The notes under the pieces were generated by a model, which did not search any database, was not told the DNA's origin, and saw only the letters and a list, made by a program, of their open reading frames with translations. Shown here piece by piece: positions 34,367 through 43,460 of a stretch of 64,000 nucleotides of DNA. Numbering within the stretch: position 1 is the first letter of the stretch; every line of letters begins with the position of its first letter. The stretch covers positions 18,907 through 82,906 of the forward strand of contig JAYPCI010000002.1 in the NCBI GenBank assembly GCA_038124645.1. Direction: 5' to 3'. A program made the position numbers and the translations under genes. Origin of the DNA: JAYPCI01 sp038124645 (GTDB lineage: Bacteria; Pseudomonadota; Alphaproteobacteria; Pelagibacterales; Pelagibacteraceae).

Positions 34367-35820
34367 TGATTTTAAGTACGAACTATAAGCAATTTAAAAA
34401 ATCACTTAAAACCAAAAACCAAGTAATTTACACAGAATTAAAATGCAACAACTACTCTAAAATTGTTAATTTATTCAATTTTATTTTAGCAGAAAAAAAC
34501 AGTTTTATTTTTGAGTCTGTTGAAAAAGGCACAATTAGATCAAGATATACGATTATTGGTTTAAATCCTGATAAAATTTGGAACTTTCATAAAAATAAAG
34601 TTATAGAAACAGGAGCAAAAAATAAAATTTATAATAAAGTAAATACTTTAAATTTTATTAATAGGTTAATAAAAAATTTTAGTTTTAAAACCCCTAAAAG
34701 TATTCCTAATTTGTGTTCGATGTTGGTAGGTTATTTTTCTTATGATGTAATACGTTATATTGAAAAAATTCCAGATAAAAATAAAGATAATCTCAATATT
34801 CCTGACATTAGAGTTTTTAGACCTAATAATTTAATAATATATGATGATTTAAAAAAGAAGGTATTTTTTATTGAGAATATCTTTAAAGATCAATCTGTGC
34901 ATGATGCTTTCCAGCATTATGAAAATATCAAAAATAAATTTAAAATATATAATTTTTATTTAAATTTTAATTTGCCAAAAATATTTACTCGCCAAAAAAA
35001 TACAAATAAAGTTAAATCTAATATAACTAAAAAAGAGTTTACAAAGATTGTTCTTAAAGCAAAAGAATATATAAAAAAAGGTGATATTTTTCAGGTTGTG
35101 TTAAGTCAAAGATTTGAGAGAAAAATTAATAAATATCCACTAGAAATTTACAATAATTTACGGGTACGCAACCCTTCGCCTTTTATGTTTTATTTTAATT
35201 TTGAAGATTTTAAAATAATTGGAAGCAGTCCTGAAATATTAGTTAGACTTCGTAATAATAATATCACTATTCGACCAATTGCAGGCACCAGACCTCGAGG
35301 AAAAAACAAGTTACAAGACCTCAAGCTTGAAAAAGAATTATTAAAAGATCAAAAAGAACTTGCTGAACATTTAATGCTTTTGGATCTTGGGCGGAATGAT
35401 GTTGGCAAAATATCTAAGTCTAACAGTGTAAAGGTTACAGAAAAATTTATAATTGAACGATATTCGCATGTTATGCACATTGTTTCTAACGTCGAAGGTA
35501 AATTTAATAAAAAAGTTTCAAACTTTGAGGCTATGTTATCAGGGTTTCCAGCAGGAACAGTCAGCGGTGCTCCAAAAATCAGAGCGATGGAAATCATTGA
35601 TGAACTTGAAAAAAATAAAAGAAAACTTTACGCTGGATCTATTGGCTATTTTTCAGCTAATGGAGATTTTGATACCTGTATTGCTCTTAGAACAGCACTA
35701 ATTAAAAATAAAAAAATATATGTTCAGGCTGGCGCTGGTATAGTTGCTGATAGTAATCCTGGGAAGGAATATTTAGAGACAATAAATAAAGCTAAGGCTT
35801 TATTAAGTGTAACTGATTAA
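34366..35820 (+). CDS. trpE: Anthranilate synthase component I
   Basis: A 484-residue chorismate-binding enzyme. The N-terminal domain carries the tryptophan feedback element around FIFESVEKGTIRSRYTIIG (residues 45-63). The catalytic domain shows GDIFQVVLSQRF, NPSPFMFYFNF, IGSSPEILVR, RPIAGTRPRG, LGRNDVGKIS and GFPAGTVSGAPKIRAMEII. It makes anthranilate from chorismate with TrpG. The start is fixed by the TAATG overlap with ppiD. It heads the trpE-G-D-C run, in which intergenic gaps are one to two bases. Confidence 0.95.
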   Translation: MILSTNYKQFKKSLKTKNQVIYTELKCNNYSKIVNLFNFILAEKNSFIFESVEKGTIRSRYTIIGLNPDKIWNFHKNKVIETGAKNKIYNKVNTLNFINRLIKNFSFKTPKSIPNLCSMLVGYFSYDVIRYIEKIPDKNKDNLNIPDIRVFRPNNLIIYDDLKKKVFFIENIFKDQSVHDAFQHYENIKNKFKIYNFYLNFNLPKIFTRQKNTNKVKSNITKKEFTKIVLKAKEYIKKGDIFQVVLSQRFERKINKYPLEIYNNLRVRNPSPFMFYFNFEDFKIIGSSPEILVRLRNNNITIRPIAGTRPRGKNKLQDLKLEKELLKDQKELAEHLMLLDLGRNDVGKISKSNSVKVTEKFIIERYSHVMHIVSNVEGKFNKKVSNFEAMLSGFPAGTVSGAPKIRAMEIIDELEKNKRKLYAGSIGYFSANGDFDTCIALRTALIKNKKIYVQAGAGIVADSNPGKEYLETINKAKALLSVTD

Positions 35821-35821
35821 T

Positions 35822-36388
35822 ATGAAAATACTTTTAATAGATAATTATGATAGTTTTACTTATAATCTTTATCATTATATCTCTAAATTTAAAAAAAATG
35901 TGGATGTTATCAGAAATGATAAAATAGACGGGAAAACTATCTTAAAAAAAAAATATAATAAAATTGTAATCTCCCCAGGACCTGGCAACCCAAACCAAGC
36001 AGGTAATTGTTTAAAAATTGTAAAAGAAGTTTATAAAAAAATACCTATTTTAGGGGTTTGCTTAGGACATCAAATTATCGGACAAGTGTTTGGAGGCAAA
36101 ATAATCCGCGCAAAAAATTTAATGCACGGTAAAACAAGCAAAATCAAACATAAAAAAAAAGGATTATTCAAAAATATCGAGGATAATTTTGAGGCAACTA
36201 GATATCATAGTTTGATTGTAGATCGTAAAAGTTTTCCAAAAGAGCTCATAATTACTGCAGAAACAAAAAATAAAACAATCATGGGTTTGATGCATAAAAG
36301 CTATGATATACATGGCTTTCAATTTCATCCTGAAAGTATTAGTACAAAGGTAGGAATTAGATTAATAAAAAACTTTATAACTAGCTAA
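35822..36388 (+). CDS. trpG: Anthranilate synthase component II (glutamine amidotransferase)
   Basis: A 188-residue class I glutaminase. The catalytic triad is Cys80 (GVCLGHQIIGQVFGG), His169 and Glu171 (FQFHPESI). The N-terminus is ILLIDNYDSFTYNLYHY and the oxyanion segment is SPGPGNP. It supplies ammonia to TrpE. No fusion to TrpE is present, unlike some alphaproteobacteria that encode a TrpEG protein. The same subunit could also serve as PabA in folate synthesis. Confidence 0.93.
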   Translation: MKILLIDNYDSFTYNLYHYISKFKKNVDVIRNDKIDGKTILKKKYNKIVISPGPGNPNQAGNCLKIVKEVYKKIPILGVCLGHQIIGQVFGGKIIRAKNLMHGKTSKIKHKKKGLFKNIEDNFEATRYHSLIVDRKSFPKELIITAETKNKTIMGLMHKSYDIHGFQFHPESISTKVGIRLIKNFITS

Positions 36389-36389
36389 T

Positions 36390-37385
36390 ATGTCTAAAAT
36401 TATTGAAAATTTAAAAAAAGGAAAAAATCTTTCTTTCGATGAAAGTAAAATACTCTTTAATGAACTCATGGAAGGTAAACACAATGAAAATTCTATAATT
36501 GAGATACTAGAGTCATTCCTAAAAAAAGGTGAAACTAAAGATGAGTTAGCTGGAGGAATTCATGTTTTAAGAGATAAGGCAAACAAAGTGATGACTGATG
36601 ACACTACTATCGACACATGTGGAACTGGTGGAGATGGCCAGAATTCTTTAAACATTTCTACAGCAGCAGCAATTGTACTAGCTAGTATGGGTGTAAAAGT
36701 AGCTAAACATGGCAATAAAGCTGTATCATCAAATTGCGGTTCAGCTGATGTATTGGAAGCACTTAAAATTAGTATAAACCTTAGACCGCATGAAGTAGAG
36801 GAAAATATTAAAAAATTTAATTTTGCTTTCATGTTTGCTCCTAATTATCATTCCGCAATGAAATACGTGGGACCTGCTAGAAAAAAAATGGGAAAAAAAA
36901 CAATCTTTAATTTAATTGGGCCTTTAAGTAGCCCTGCTCAAGTTAAAAGGCAAGTTGTTGGTGTATTTGATAGAAAATGGATGAAACCATTTGCTGAAGC
37001 ATTAAAAGAAAATAATGTTGTGCACGCTTATATAGTTCATAGTGATGATGGCATGGATGAAATTTCACCTTTCGCTAAAACAAATATAATAGAACTCAAA
37101 GATGGAAATATCGATCAGTTTATAGTTGATCCAAAAAAACTTGGTCTCAGTTCAACTAATATAGAAAATTTAAAAGGAAAAAATGCAGAATATAATTCAA
37201 ATAAAATAATTGAAATATATAAAGGTAAAACAAACGAATTTTCTGAAGCGGTTGCATTAAATACAGCGGCAGGATTAATTGTTTCAGGTAAAGAAAATGA
37301 TTTTAAAGTAGCTTTTGATAAGGCGTCAAAACAATTAAGTTCTGGTAAAACTTTTGAACACTTAATAAAAATTCAATCAATTTAA
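36390..37385 (+). CDS. trpD: Anthranilate phosphoribosyltransferase
   Basis: A 331-residue enzyme adding phosphoribose to anthranilate. The phosphoribosyl-diphosphate loop is DTCGTGGDGQNSLNISTA (residues 71-88). KHGNKAVSSNCGSADVLEAL follows near 106-125, along with FMFAPNYHSAMKYVGPARK near 147 and NLIGPLSSPA near 175. Length and order are normal for the trp operon. Confidence 0.95.
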   Translation: MSKIIENLKKGKNLSFDESKILFNELMEGKHNENSIIEILESFLKKGETKDELAGGIHVLRDKANKVMTDDTTIDTCGTGGDGQNSLNISTAAAIVLASMGVKVAKHGNKAVSSNCGSADVLEALKISINLRPHEVEENIKKFNFAFMFAPNYHSAMKYVGPARKKMGKKTIFNLIGPLSSPAQVKRQVVGVFDRKWMKPFAEALKENNVVHAYIVHSDDGMDEISPFAKTNIIELKDGNIDQFIVDPKKLGLSSTNIENLKGKNAEYNSNKIIEIYKGKTNEFSEAVALNTAAGLIVSGKENDFKVAFDKASKQLSSGKTFEHLIKIQSI

Positions 37386-37387
37386 TA

Positions 37388-38176
37388 GTGAACATTTTAA
37401 AAAAGATTATAGATGATAAGAAAAAGTCTTTAGACTTAATAAAAAAAAATAAAACTTTAAATTTCTTAGATAATAAAATTAAAAATCTTGATTGTTTTTA
37501 TGATTTTAAAGATACATTAAAAAAAAATGAAAAGATTTCTTTAATTACTGAAATTAAAAAAGCAAGCCCCTCTGCTGGTGTTTTAGTTAATAATTTTAAG
37601 CACTTAGATATAGCAAAAATGTATGTCGACAGTGGCGCTACTTGCCTATCGGTTTTAACAGAAGAAGAACATTTTTTAGGAAAATTTGAATATATAGAAG
37701 ATATTAAAAAAAATTATCAAATCCCTATTCTAGCAAAAGATTTCTTTATTGACCCTTATCAGGTCCCTTTATCAAAAAGTTTTGGATCAGATTGTATTTT
37801 GATTATTCTTGCTGCTCTAAATGGTAAGCAGGCTGACGAAATATATACGGAAGCCAAAAAATATAACTTATCTGTAATTGTTGAGGTTCATGACGAAAAA
37901 GAAGCTGAAACAGCCTTAAAGTACGATGACGCTATTATTGGAATTAATAATAGAAACCTAAAAACACTAGAGGTTTCAATAAATAATACTATTTCAATTT
38001 TTGAGGTGGTTAAAAATCATAAGGGTCCCCTAATATCAGAGAGCGGTATTAAGAATGAAATTGATGCCAAATATATCTTTGAAAAAACCGGAATTAAAAA
38101 TTTCCTTATCGGTGAATCACTTTTAAAATCAGACAATCCTAAAGAATTAATTGGAAGATTTAATCAAATAAGCTAA
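37388..38176 (+). CDS. trpC: Indole-3-glycerol-phosphate synthase
   Basis: A 262-residue TIM-barrel enzyme. Diagnostic blocks are LITEIKKASPSAGVL (residues 51-65, catalytic Lys), CLSVLTEEEHFLG near 91, PILAKDFFIDPYQV near 112, GINNRNLKTLEV near 186 and LISESGIKN near 213. The start is a GTG two bases after the trpD stop. trpF, trpB and trpA are not in this window. The 73 bases between trpC and lexA contain the lexA operator. Confidence 0.95.
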   Translation: MNILKKIIDDKKKSLDLIKKNKTLNFLDNKIKNLDCFYDFKDTLKKNEKISLITEIKKASPSAGVLVNNFKHLDIAKMYVDSGATCLSVLTEEEHFLGKFEYIEDIKKNYQIPILAKDFFIDPYQVPLSKSFGSDCILIILAALNGKQADEIYTEAKKYNLSVIVEVHDEKEAETALKYDDAIIGINNRNLKTLEVSINNTISIFEVVKNHKGPLISESGIKNEIDAKYIFEKTGIKNFLIGESLLKSDNPKELIGRFNQIS

Positions 38177-38212
38177 TAAAATTAACCTTTATTTTAAGTT
38201 GTAATTTAAAAA

Positions 38213-38227
38213 GAACTTTTGTAGAAC
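38213..38227. promoter_or_regulatory. LexA operator (SOS box) upstream of lexA
   Basis: GAAC at 38213-38216 and GAAC at 38224-38227 are separated by exactly seven bases. This is the reverse complement of the GTTC-N7-GTTC direct repeat recognised by alphaproteobacterial LexA. The site ends 22 bases before the lexA start at 38250 and so fits autoregulation. Confidence 0.85.
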
Positions 38228-38249
38228 ATAAATGTACAAGGTTTGTTCT

Positions 38250-38924
38250 ATGCTTACAAAAAAACAAAAAAACTTATTATTATTTATTAATAAAAAAATT
38301 AGATCCTCAGGTGTTTCACCCTCATATGAGGAAATGAAGAATTCACTCAACTTAAAGTCGAAATCAGGAATTCACAGATTGATATCAGCTCTTGAAGAGA
38401 GAGGGTTTATAAAAAGACTAGCTCATAAAGCAAGAGCTTTAGAAGTTTTAAAATTGCCAGAAAGTGTAAGCGCTAATGATATATTTAATTCTTTTACACC
38501 AAGCATCATCAAAGGTGGTTTGGACAAAACTAAAGGAGAAACTGCTAAAGTTTCAGTATTAGGTTCAATTGCAGCGGGTACTCCTATTGAAGCTATTCAA
38601 AATGAAATAGATACCGTTTCATTACCACCTGAGTTATCAAGTAAAGGTGAATTTTTTGGGTTAAAAGTAAAAGGAGACTCAATGATTGATGCGGGCATCA
38701 GTGATGGGGATACCGTAATCATTAAAAAAACAAGCCAAGTTGAAAATGGTCAAATCGCAGTGGCTCTTATTGATAACCAGGAAGCAACTTTAAAAAGAAT
38801 CAGAAAAAAAGGTAATACAATTGCTCTTGAAAGTGCAAATAAAAATTATGAAACTAAATTCTATGCAGCTTCAAGAGTAAAATTTCAAGGAAAACTAGTT
38901 TCTTTATATAGAAACTTTCACTAA
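38250..38924 (+). CDS. lexA: SOS repressor LexA
   Basis: A 224-residue repressor-protease. I chose the ATG at 38250 over one at 38232 because LexA homologues begin MLT-K/R-KQ..LL.FI and AAGG lies eight bases upstream. The N-terminal winged helix includes LNLKSKSGIHRLISALEERG. The self-cleavage site is Ala109-Gly110 in SIAAGTPIEA, with catalytic Ser144 (KGDSMIDAG) and Lys182 (EATLKRI). It represses DNA-damage genes and probably itself through the box upstream. comEC, which often follows lexA in alphaproteobacteria, is absent, and gltX comes next. Confidence 0.94.
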   Translation: MLTKKQKNLLLFINKKIRSSGVSPSYEEMKNSLNLKSKSGIHRLISALEERGFIKRLAHKARALEVLKLPESVSANDIFNSFTPSIIKGGLDKTKGETAKVSVLGSIAAGTPIEAIQNEIDTVSLPPELSSKGEFFGLKVKGDSMIDAGISDGDTVIIKKTSQVENGQIAVALIDNQEATLKRIRKKGNTIALESANKNYETKFYAASRVKFQGKLVSLYRNFH

Positions 38925-38944
38925 AATAGTTTAATTATATTTCA

Positions 38945-40324
38945 ATGTCTTTCAAATGTAGGTTCGCACCCTCACCCACTGGGCCATTGCATATTGGTGG
39001 TGTACGAACTGCATTATTCAATTGGTTATTAGCCAAAAAAAATAAAGGTAAATTTTTTTTACGTATAGAAGATACCGATAAAGAAAGGTCAGAAGAAAGA
39101 TATAAAGAACAAATCATAAAATCTCTTGAGTGGTTAGGTTTAACTTATGATGATAAAGTTTTTATTCAATCAAAAAATATTAACAAACATCAGGAAATCG
39201 CCAAAACTTTATTAAAAACTGGATTTGCTTATTATTGTAATTGTTCAACTGAAGAATTAGAACAACACAAAAAAGACTGTATTAAAAAAGGATTGCCCTA
39301 TACTTACAGTAGAAAATGCAGAGAGTTAAATATTAACAAAAATGAAAAATCAGTTTTAAGATTTAAAAGTAATATCACAGGAAATTCAACAATAGAAGAT
39401 TTAGTCCAAGGCAAAATTATAATTGAGAATTCAACTGTAGAAGATTTTGTTATTTTAAGAAATGATGAAACTCCTACTTATCAACTTTCTGCTGCAGTTG
39501 ATGATCATGAGATGCAAATAACACACATTATCAGAGGAGATGATCATAAAATTAATTCATTTAAACAAAAGCAAATCCACGAAGCTATGAAATGGCAAAC
39601 GCCATCTTTTGCTCATGTTCCACTAATTCATAGTTTTGAAGGAAAAAAAATGTCAAAACGTGATAAAGCAGCAACTATAGATGAGTATATTGAAATGGGT
39701 ATAATACCAGATGCTCTTAGAAATTATTTATTAAGATTAGGTTGGTCATACAAAGATAAAGAAATTTTTAGTCTAGAAGAGAGTATAAACTTATTCAATT
39801 TTGATGGCATTGGTAAATCTCCTTCAAAGTTCGATTTAACAAGAGTTTTGTCCATTAATGAAACATATATTAAAAACACTAGTGAAGATGTTCTCTTTAA
39901 ATATTTAAATGATTATATAAAATTATTTAAAAAAGATTATAAATTAGACAAATTAAAAAGCATTGAGGTCTCTTTATATTTTTTAAAAAATAAAGCAAAG
40001 ACACTAAATGATATTTATAATAACGCTTTATATCTTCTAAAAGAAACCTTGGACTATAAAAAAGAAGATATTGAATTAATTAGCAAAGGAAAAAAAATAA
40101 TAAATAATTTTATAGATCAATTCAGTAAGTCTAAAGATATAAATAAAGATACTCTTAAAGTAATTATAGAAAAAATTATTACAGAGAATAAAATAGATTT
40201 TAAAACTGTGGGTCAACCACTAAGAATAGCTTTAACAGGATCGAAATTTGGTCCAGGTATCTATGATATTTTGCTTTCTCTAGAAAAGTCTGAAGTTATA
40301 AAAAGACTAGATAAATTTAAGTAA
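38945..40324 (+). CDS. gltX: Glutamate--tRNA ligase
   Basis: A 459-residue class I synthetase. The HIGH-type motif is APSPTGPLHIGGVRTALFNW (residues 8-27), and the KMSKR loop is GKKMSKRDKAATIDEY near 236-251. RIEDTDKERSEERY near 41-54 is characteristic of GluRS. A putative zinc-like segment contains YYCNCSTEELEQHKKDC. Its 3' end overlaps the convergent lpxB gene by 18 bases. Confidence 0.95.
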   Translation: MSFKCRFAPSPTGPLHIGGVRTALFNWLLAKKNKGKFFLRIEDTDKERSEERYKEQIIKSLEWLGLTYDDKVFIQSKNINKHQEIAKTLLKTGFAYYCNCSTEELEQHKKDCIKKGLPYTYSRKCRELNINKNEKSVLRFKSNITGNSTIEDLVQGKIIIENSTVEDFVILRNDETPTYQLSAAVDDHEMQITHIIRGDDHKINSFKQKQIHEAMKWQTPSFAHVPLIHSFEGKKMSKRDKAATIDEYIEMGIIPDALRNYLLRLGWSYKDKEIFSLEESINLFNFDGIGKSPSKFDLTRVLSINETYIKNTSEDVLFKYLNDYIKLFKKDYKLDKLKSIEVSLYFLKNKAKTLNDIYNNALYLLKETLDYKKEDIELISKGKKIINNFIDQFSKSKDINKDTLKVIIEKIITENKIDFKTVGQPLRIALTGSKFGPGIYDILLSLEKSEVIKRLDKFK

Positions 40325-41443
40325 CTCTTCACAAACATTTAATGATGAAGATTGATTGTTTTTAGTAAAGTTTTTAAGTTGATCTTGAACTTTCAAGACC
40401 TGTAATTTTATCTTATCTGGATTATTTAAATAATCACTTACAACTTCAAATATTTTTTGAGAATTACAGTTAGATTGGATAAGTTCTGGAATAATCTCAT
40501 CTTCAGCTGCAATATTTATAATATTTGCATATTTTACTTTAACTAAAAGTTTTACAATAAAATAATTTAATAAACCCATTTTATAAATAACTACTGACGG
40601 AATTTTTTCTTTTGCAATTTCTAAAGATACCGTGCCTGATTTGTTAATTGCAAAAATAGACTTTTTTAGAATATATTTTTTAATCTTAGGGTCGCTAATA
40701 ACCTCACAATTTTTTAAATCATTTACTGATTTAATTTTGTCTACTATTTGTGTTCTAGTATTTGAAGTTGCATGAAAGACAAATTTAAAATCTGAATATC
40801 TTTCATTCATGCATTTTATAAAATCTACTAATACCGGTAATAAGAATTTAAGTTCGGTTTGTCTGCTACCTGGAAAAATCGAGATGAGTGCTTGATTTTT
40901 ACCAAGCACTGAAGTCATTGAAATTTTTTCTTCTGCAGTATTATCTAAAAGTGGATGTCCCACAAAATTATAATTAACTTTATATTTACTAAAATACTTT
41001 TCTTCAAATTTAAATAATAAAAGCAAACGATCAACTATCTTACCAATTTTTTTTGCTCTCTTTTCTCGCCAGACCCAAACTTGAGGAGCTACCAGATGCA
41101 CAACTTTAATATTTGGATTTTTTCTTTTTACTTTACCTGCTACTCTTAATGTAAAATCCGGACTATCAACTGAAAATAATATATCAGGTTGAAATTTTAA
41201 AATGGCAGCAACCGTTCTATTAATAGTTTTATTAATTTTAAATATATTTAAAAAAACATCAGTAAAACCAATATAGGTAATCTCTTTTAAATCATAAATA
41301 GATTTAATTCCTAGTGCTTTTAATTTTTCGCCTCCCACACAAAGATATTCAATATCTTTTCTGTTGTTTTTAAGTTTTGATATTGCAGAAGATGCTAAAG
41401 CATCGCCGGAGTCTTCGCCCGTTAAAACAAATATTTTCTTCAT
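40307..41443 (-). CDS. lpxB: Lipid-A-disaccharide synthase
   Basis: A 378-residue glycosyltransferase family 19 enzyme. The N-terminal GEDSGDALASS (residues 8-18) corresponds to the GE.SGD motif. Other blocks are VDSPDFTLRVA near 106, HLVAPQVWVWREKRAKK near 130, GHPLLD near 171, SIFPGSRQTELKFLLP near 197 and NKSGTVSLE near 275. It joins UDP-2,3-diacylglucosamine and lipid X. It is the last gene of the long minus-strand envelope series and overlaps lpxI by four bases. Confidence 0.93.
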   Translation of the reverse strand: MKKIFVLTGEDSGDALASSAISKLKNNRKDIEYLCVGGEKLKALGIKSIYDLKEITYIGFTDVFLNIFKINKTINRTVAAILKFQPDILFSVDSPDFTLRVAGKVKRKNPNIKVVHLVAPQVWVWREKRAKKIGKIVDRLLLLFKFEEKYFSKYKVNYNFVGHPLLDNTAEEKISMTSVLGKNQALISIFPGSRQTELKFLLPVLVDFIKCMNERYSDFKFVFHATSNTRTQIVDKIKSVNDLKNCEVISDPKIKKYILKKSIFAINKSGTVSLEIAKEKIPSVVIYKMGLLNYFIVKLLVKVKYANIINIAAEDEIIPELIQSNCNSQKIFEVVSDYLNNPDKIKLQVLKVQDQLKNFTKNNQSSSLNVCEELLKFI

Positions 41444-42228
41444 ATCGCTTTAATAAAAATTTTATGTTTGTTTGCAAAATTGATACTTTTTATTTGATCT
41501 AAAAATATATTTTGTTTGGATTTAAGAACAATGCCTTTAATTTTTTTTAATTTGCAATATTTTAAAGTCTTGAAACCAATTGTTGGTAGATCAATTCTTA
41601 AATCCTGTTTCGGTTTAGGCAATTTAATTAATATTGAATTTTCATGTTTGTTTTTAATTTTTTTTAACATCATTTCAGTTCCTGACTGACTCTCAGTTTG
41701 CAAAACTTTTTTATTTTTTACTATTATTGCTTGTACAAAAGAGTAAGGATTAGTTTTTTTTAGAAATTTTACACCATAGTTTATATCGATATTGTCAATT
41801 TTTTTTGGCTTAATTTTAGTGTGAACACCCTTTTTTAAGGTTAGATGTTTACTAAATTTGATTGAGTTTAATACTGAAATTTTTTTTGATTTTAAAATAT
41901 TAATTATAGTTTTTAAAATTGCTGCATCTCCTCTCCTGGCTGCTTTGATTATTTTAGGCAAATAAATCAATCCTTTTAAGTCTAATTTAATATCCTTAAT
42001 ATTTGGTTTCTGAACTTTGCCAGCAAAAATAACTTGTTTGCAGTTATTGCTTTTTAAAAAATCTATAATTGATCCAAATTGTCCTATAAAAAACTTTTTT
42101 GAATTTTTATCTTTTTTAAAAAATCGAGACTTTGTCAAATCAGCAATTTTGTATTTTAATTTTTTTTTTTTAATATCTTTTAAAATTAATTTGGGTAAAT
42201 CTGTTTCGCCAAATATTAATCCAATCAT
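41440..42228 (-). CDS. lpxI: UDP-2,3-diacylglucosamine pyrophosphatase LpxI
   Basis: A 262-residue LpxI (DUF1009) enzyme that makes lipid X from UDP-2,3-diacylglucosamine, replacing LpxH in most alphaproteobacteria. I chose the ATG at 42228 because it overlaps the lpxA stop (TAATG); an earlier ATG at 42243 lies within lpxA. Features include IGLIFGETDLPKLIL at the start, GQFGSIIDFLKSNNCKQVIFAGKVQKP, RGDAAILKTII, TESQSGTEMML and the C-terminal DLPTIGFKTLK, where homologues have D.P.IG..T. It is unusually Lys-rich and AT-rich. Confidence 0.9.
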   Translation of the reverse strand: MIGLIFGETDLPKLILKDIKKKKLKYKIADLTKSRFFKKDKNSKKFFIGQFGSIIDFLKSNNCKQVIFAGKVQKPNIKDIKLDLKGLIYLPKIIKAARRGDAAILKTIINILKSKKISVLNSIKFSKHLTLKKGVHTKIKPKKIDNIDINYGVKFLKKTNPYSFVQAIIVKNKKVLQTESQSGTEMMLKKIKNKHENSILIKLPKPKQDLRIDLPTIGFKTLKYCKLKKIKGIVLKSKQNIFLDQIKSINFANKHKIFIKAI

Positions 42229-43004
42229 TATTCTGGTGTACAAATAGGTCTTTTTTTATCTCTTTCAATAAAGTTCAAGATTTCTATAACTAGTTCATTA
42301 TCGTTATATTTTTTTCTTATTTCAGATAAATTTGTGCTAATTTTATTGTTATTAAATATTTGTTTATAAGCCTCATTCAATGAAATGATTTTTTTGTTAT
42401 CATAATTTTTTCTTCGTAAACCGATCAAATTTAATCCATTTAAGACATTTCTATTTCCAGTAGATAGGCCAAAAGGAATTACATCTTTTAAAACTCCTGT
42501 CATTCCACCAATCATCGCTGACCTACCAATTCTTGTAAATTGTTGCACAGCAGAATTTCCACCGATCACAACGTAGTCCTCAATTGTTACATGCCCTCCT
42601 AATGGCACATTGTTTGCAATAATTACATTGTTACCAACTTTACAGTCATGCGCTATATGAGATGAGATCATAAATAGGCAATTATCTCCTATAATTGTTT
42701 TGCCGCCACCACCCTCGGTTCCTGGATTAATAGTAACGTATTCTCGAATTTTGTTATTTTTTCCTATTTCAACACTGTTCATCTCACCTTTAAATTTTAA
42801 ATCTTGGGGATCGGTTCCAATACAAGCAAAAGGGAAAATTTTTGTACCCTCTCCAATTCTTGTGTTTCCTTCAATATGGACATGAGAGATAAGTTCTACA
42901 TTTTTTTCTAGAGTGACATTTGGACCAACATAACAAAAAGGACCAATTTTTACATTTTCAGCAATTTTAGAATTTTTATCGATGATACTTGTATTATGAG
43001 ACAT
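42228..43004 (-). CDS. lpxA: UDP-N-acetylglucosamine O-acyltransferase
   Basis: A 258-residue left-handed beta-helix enzyme made of hexapeptide repeats (I-G-x-x-x-x type) over residues 8-185, followed by a helical C-terminal domain. The catalytic histidine lies in ISSHIAHDCKVGNN near residue 123. FACIGTDPQDLKFKGE and REYVTINPGT are LpxA signatures. It performs the first acylation of lipid A synthesis. The order lpxD-fabZ-lpxA-lpxI-lpxB is retained. Confidence 0.95.
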   Translation of the reverse strand: MSHNTSIIDKNSKIAENVKIGPFCYVGPNVTLEKNVELISHVHIEGNTRIGEGTKIFPFACIGTDPQDLKFKGEMNSVEIGKNNKIREYVTINPGTEGGGGKTIIGDNCLFMISSHIAHDCKVGNNVIIANNVPLGGHVTIEDYVVIGGNSAVQQFTRIGRSAMIGGMTGVLKDVIPFGLSTGNRNVLNGLNLIGLRRKNYDNKKIISLNEAYKQIFNNNKISTNLSEIRKKYNDNELVIEILNFIERDKKRPICTPE

Positions 43005-43006
43005 GA

Positions 43007-43459
43007 CTATTTTCTATCAACTATAGTCGCTGACCATTCAGCGTTAGCCATTCTATTACCATCTACTTTTGCAACACCTTTATATTTCCAAACTCTTCCA
43101 TGCGATCTAACTGCCTCAATTTCTAAATGTAATTCACAGTCAGGTACAACAGGTTTTCTAAATTGAGCTTTTTCAACACTCATTAAAAAAACTAATTTAT
43201 TTTCATATTCTTTTTTATCAATTCCAGATGCAGTTAAAGCAGCAGCAGCTTGACCAAAGGCTTCGACAATTAAAACTCCTGGCATAACAGGTTGTCCTGG
43301 AAAATGACCTTGAACAAAAAAAGAGTCTTTTTTTACATTCATGATTGCTGTAGCTGATTTTAAATGCACAATATTAACCAAGCGCTCAATTAAAAGCATA
43401 GGTTCTCTATGCGGCAAAAGATTTTTAATATCTTCTTTTGATAATGATTTTTTTTCCAT
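43007..43459 (-). CDS. fabZ: 3-hydroxyacyl-ACP dehydratase FabZ
   Basis: A 150-residue hot-dog-fold dehydratase. The active-site His52 is in GHFPGQPVMPG and Glu66 in VLIVEAFGQAAA. The N-terminal LLPHREPMLLIERL is also typical. It dehydrates 3-hydroxyacyl-ACP in fatty acid synthesis, drawing on the same 3-hydroxyacyl-ACP pool used by LpxA and LpxD. It is two bases from lpxD and two from lpxA. Confidence 0.95.
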   Translation of the reverse strand: MEKKSLSKEDIKNLLPHREPMLLIERLVNIVHLKSATAIMNVKKDSFFVQGHFPGQPVMPGVLIVEAFGQAAAALTASGIDKKEYENKLVFLMSVEKAQFRKPVVPDCELHLEIEAVRSHGRVWKYKGVAKVDGNRMANAEWSATIVDRK

Positions 43460-43460
43460 T

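Noticed and set aside
41440..42228. Lysine- and AT-rich lpxI as a possible horizontally acquired gene.
   Set aside because: Its neighbours lpxA and lpxB and the gene order are standard, and the composition is in line with other low-constraint genes here such as coaX and birA.
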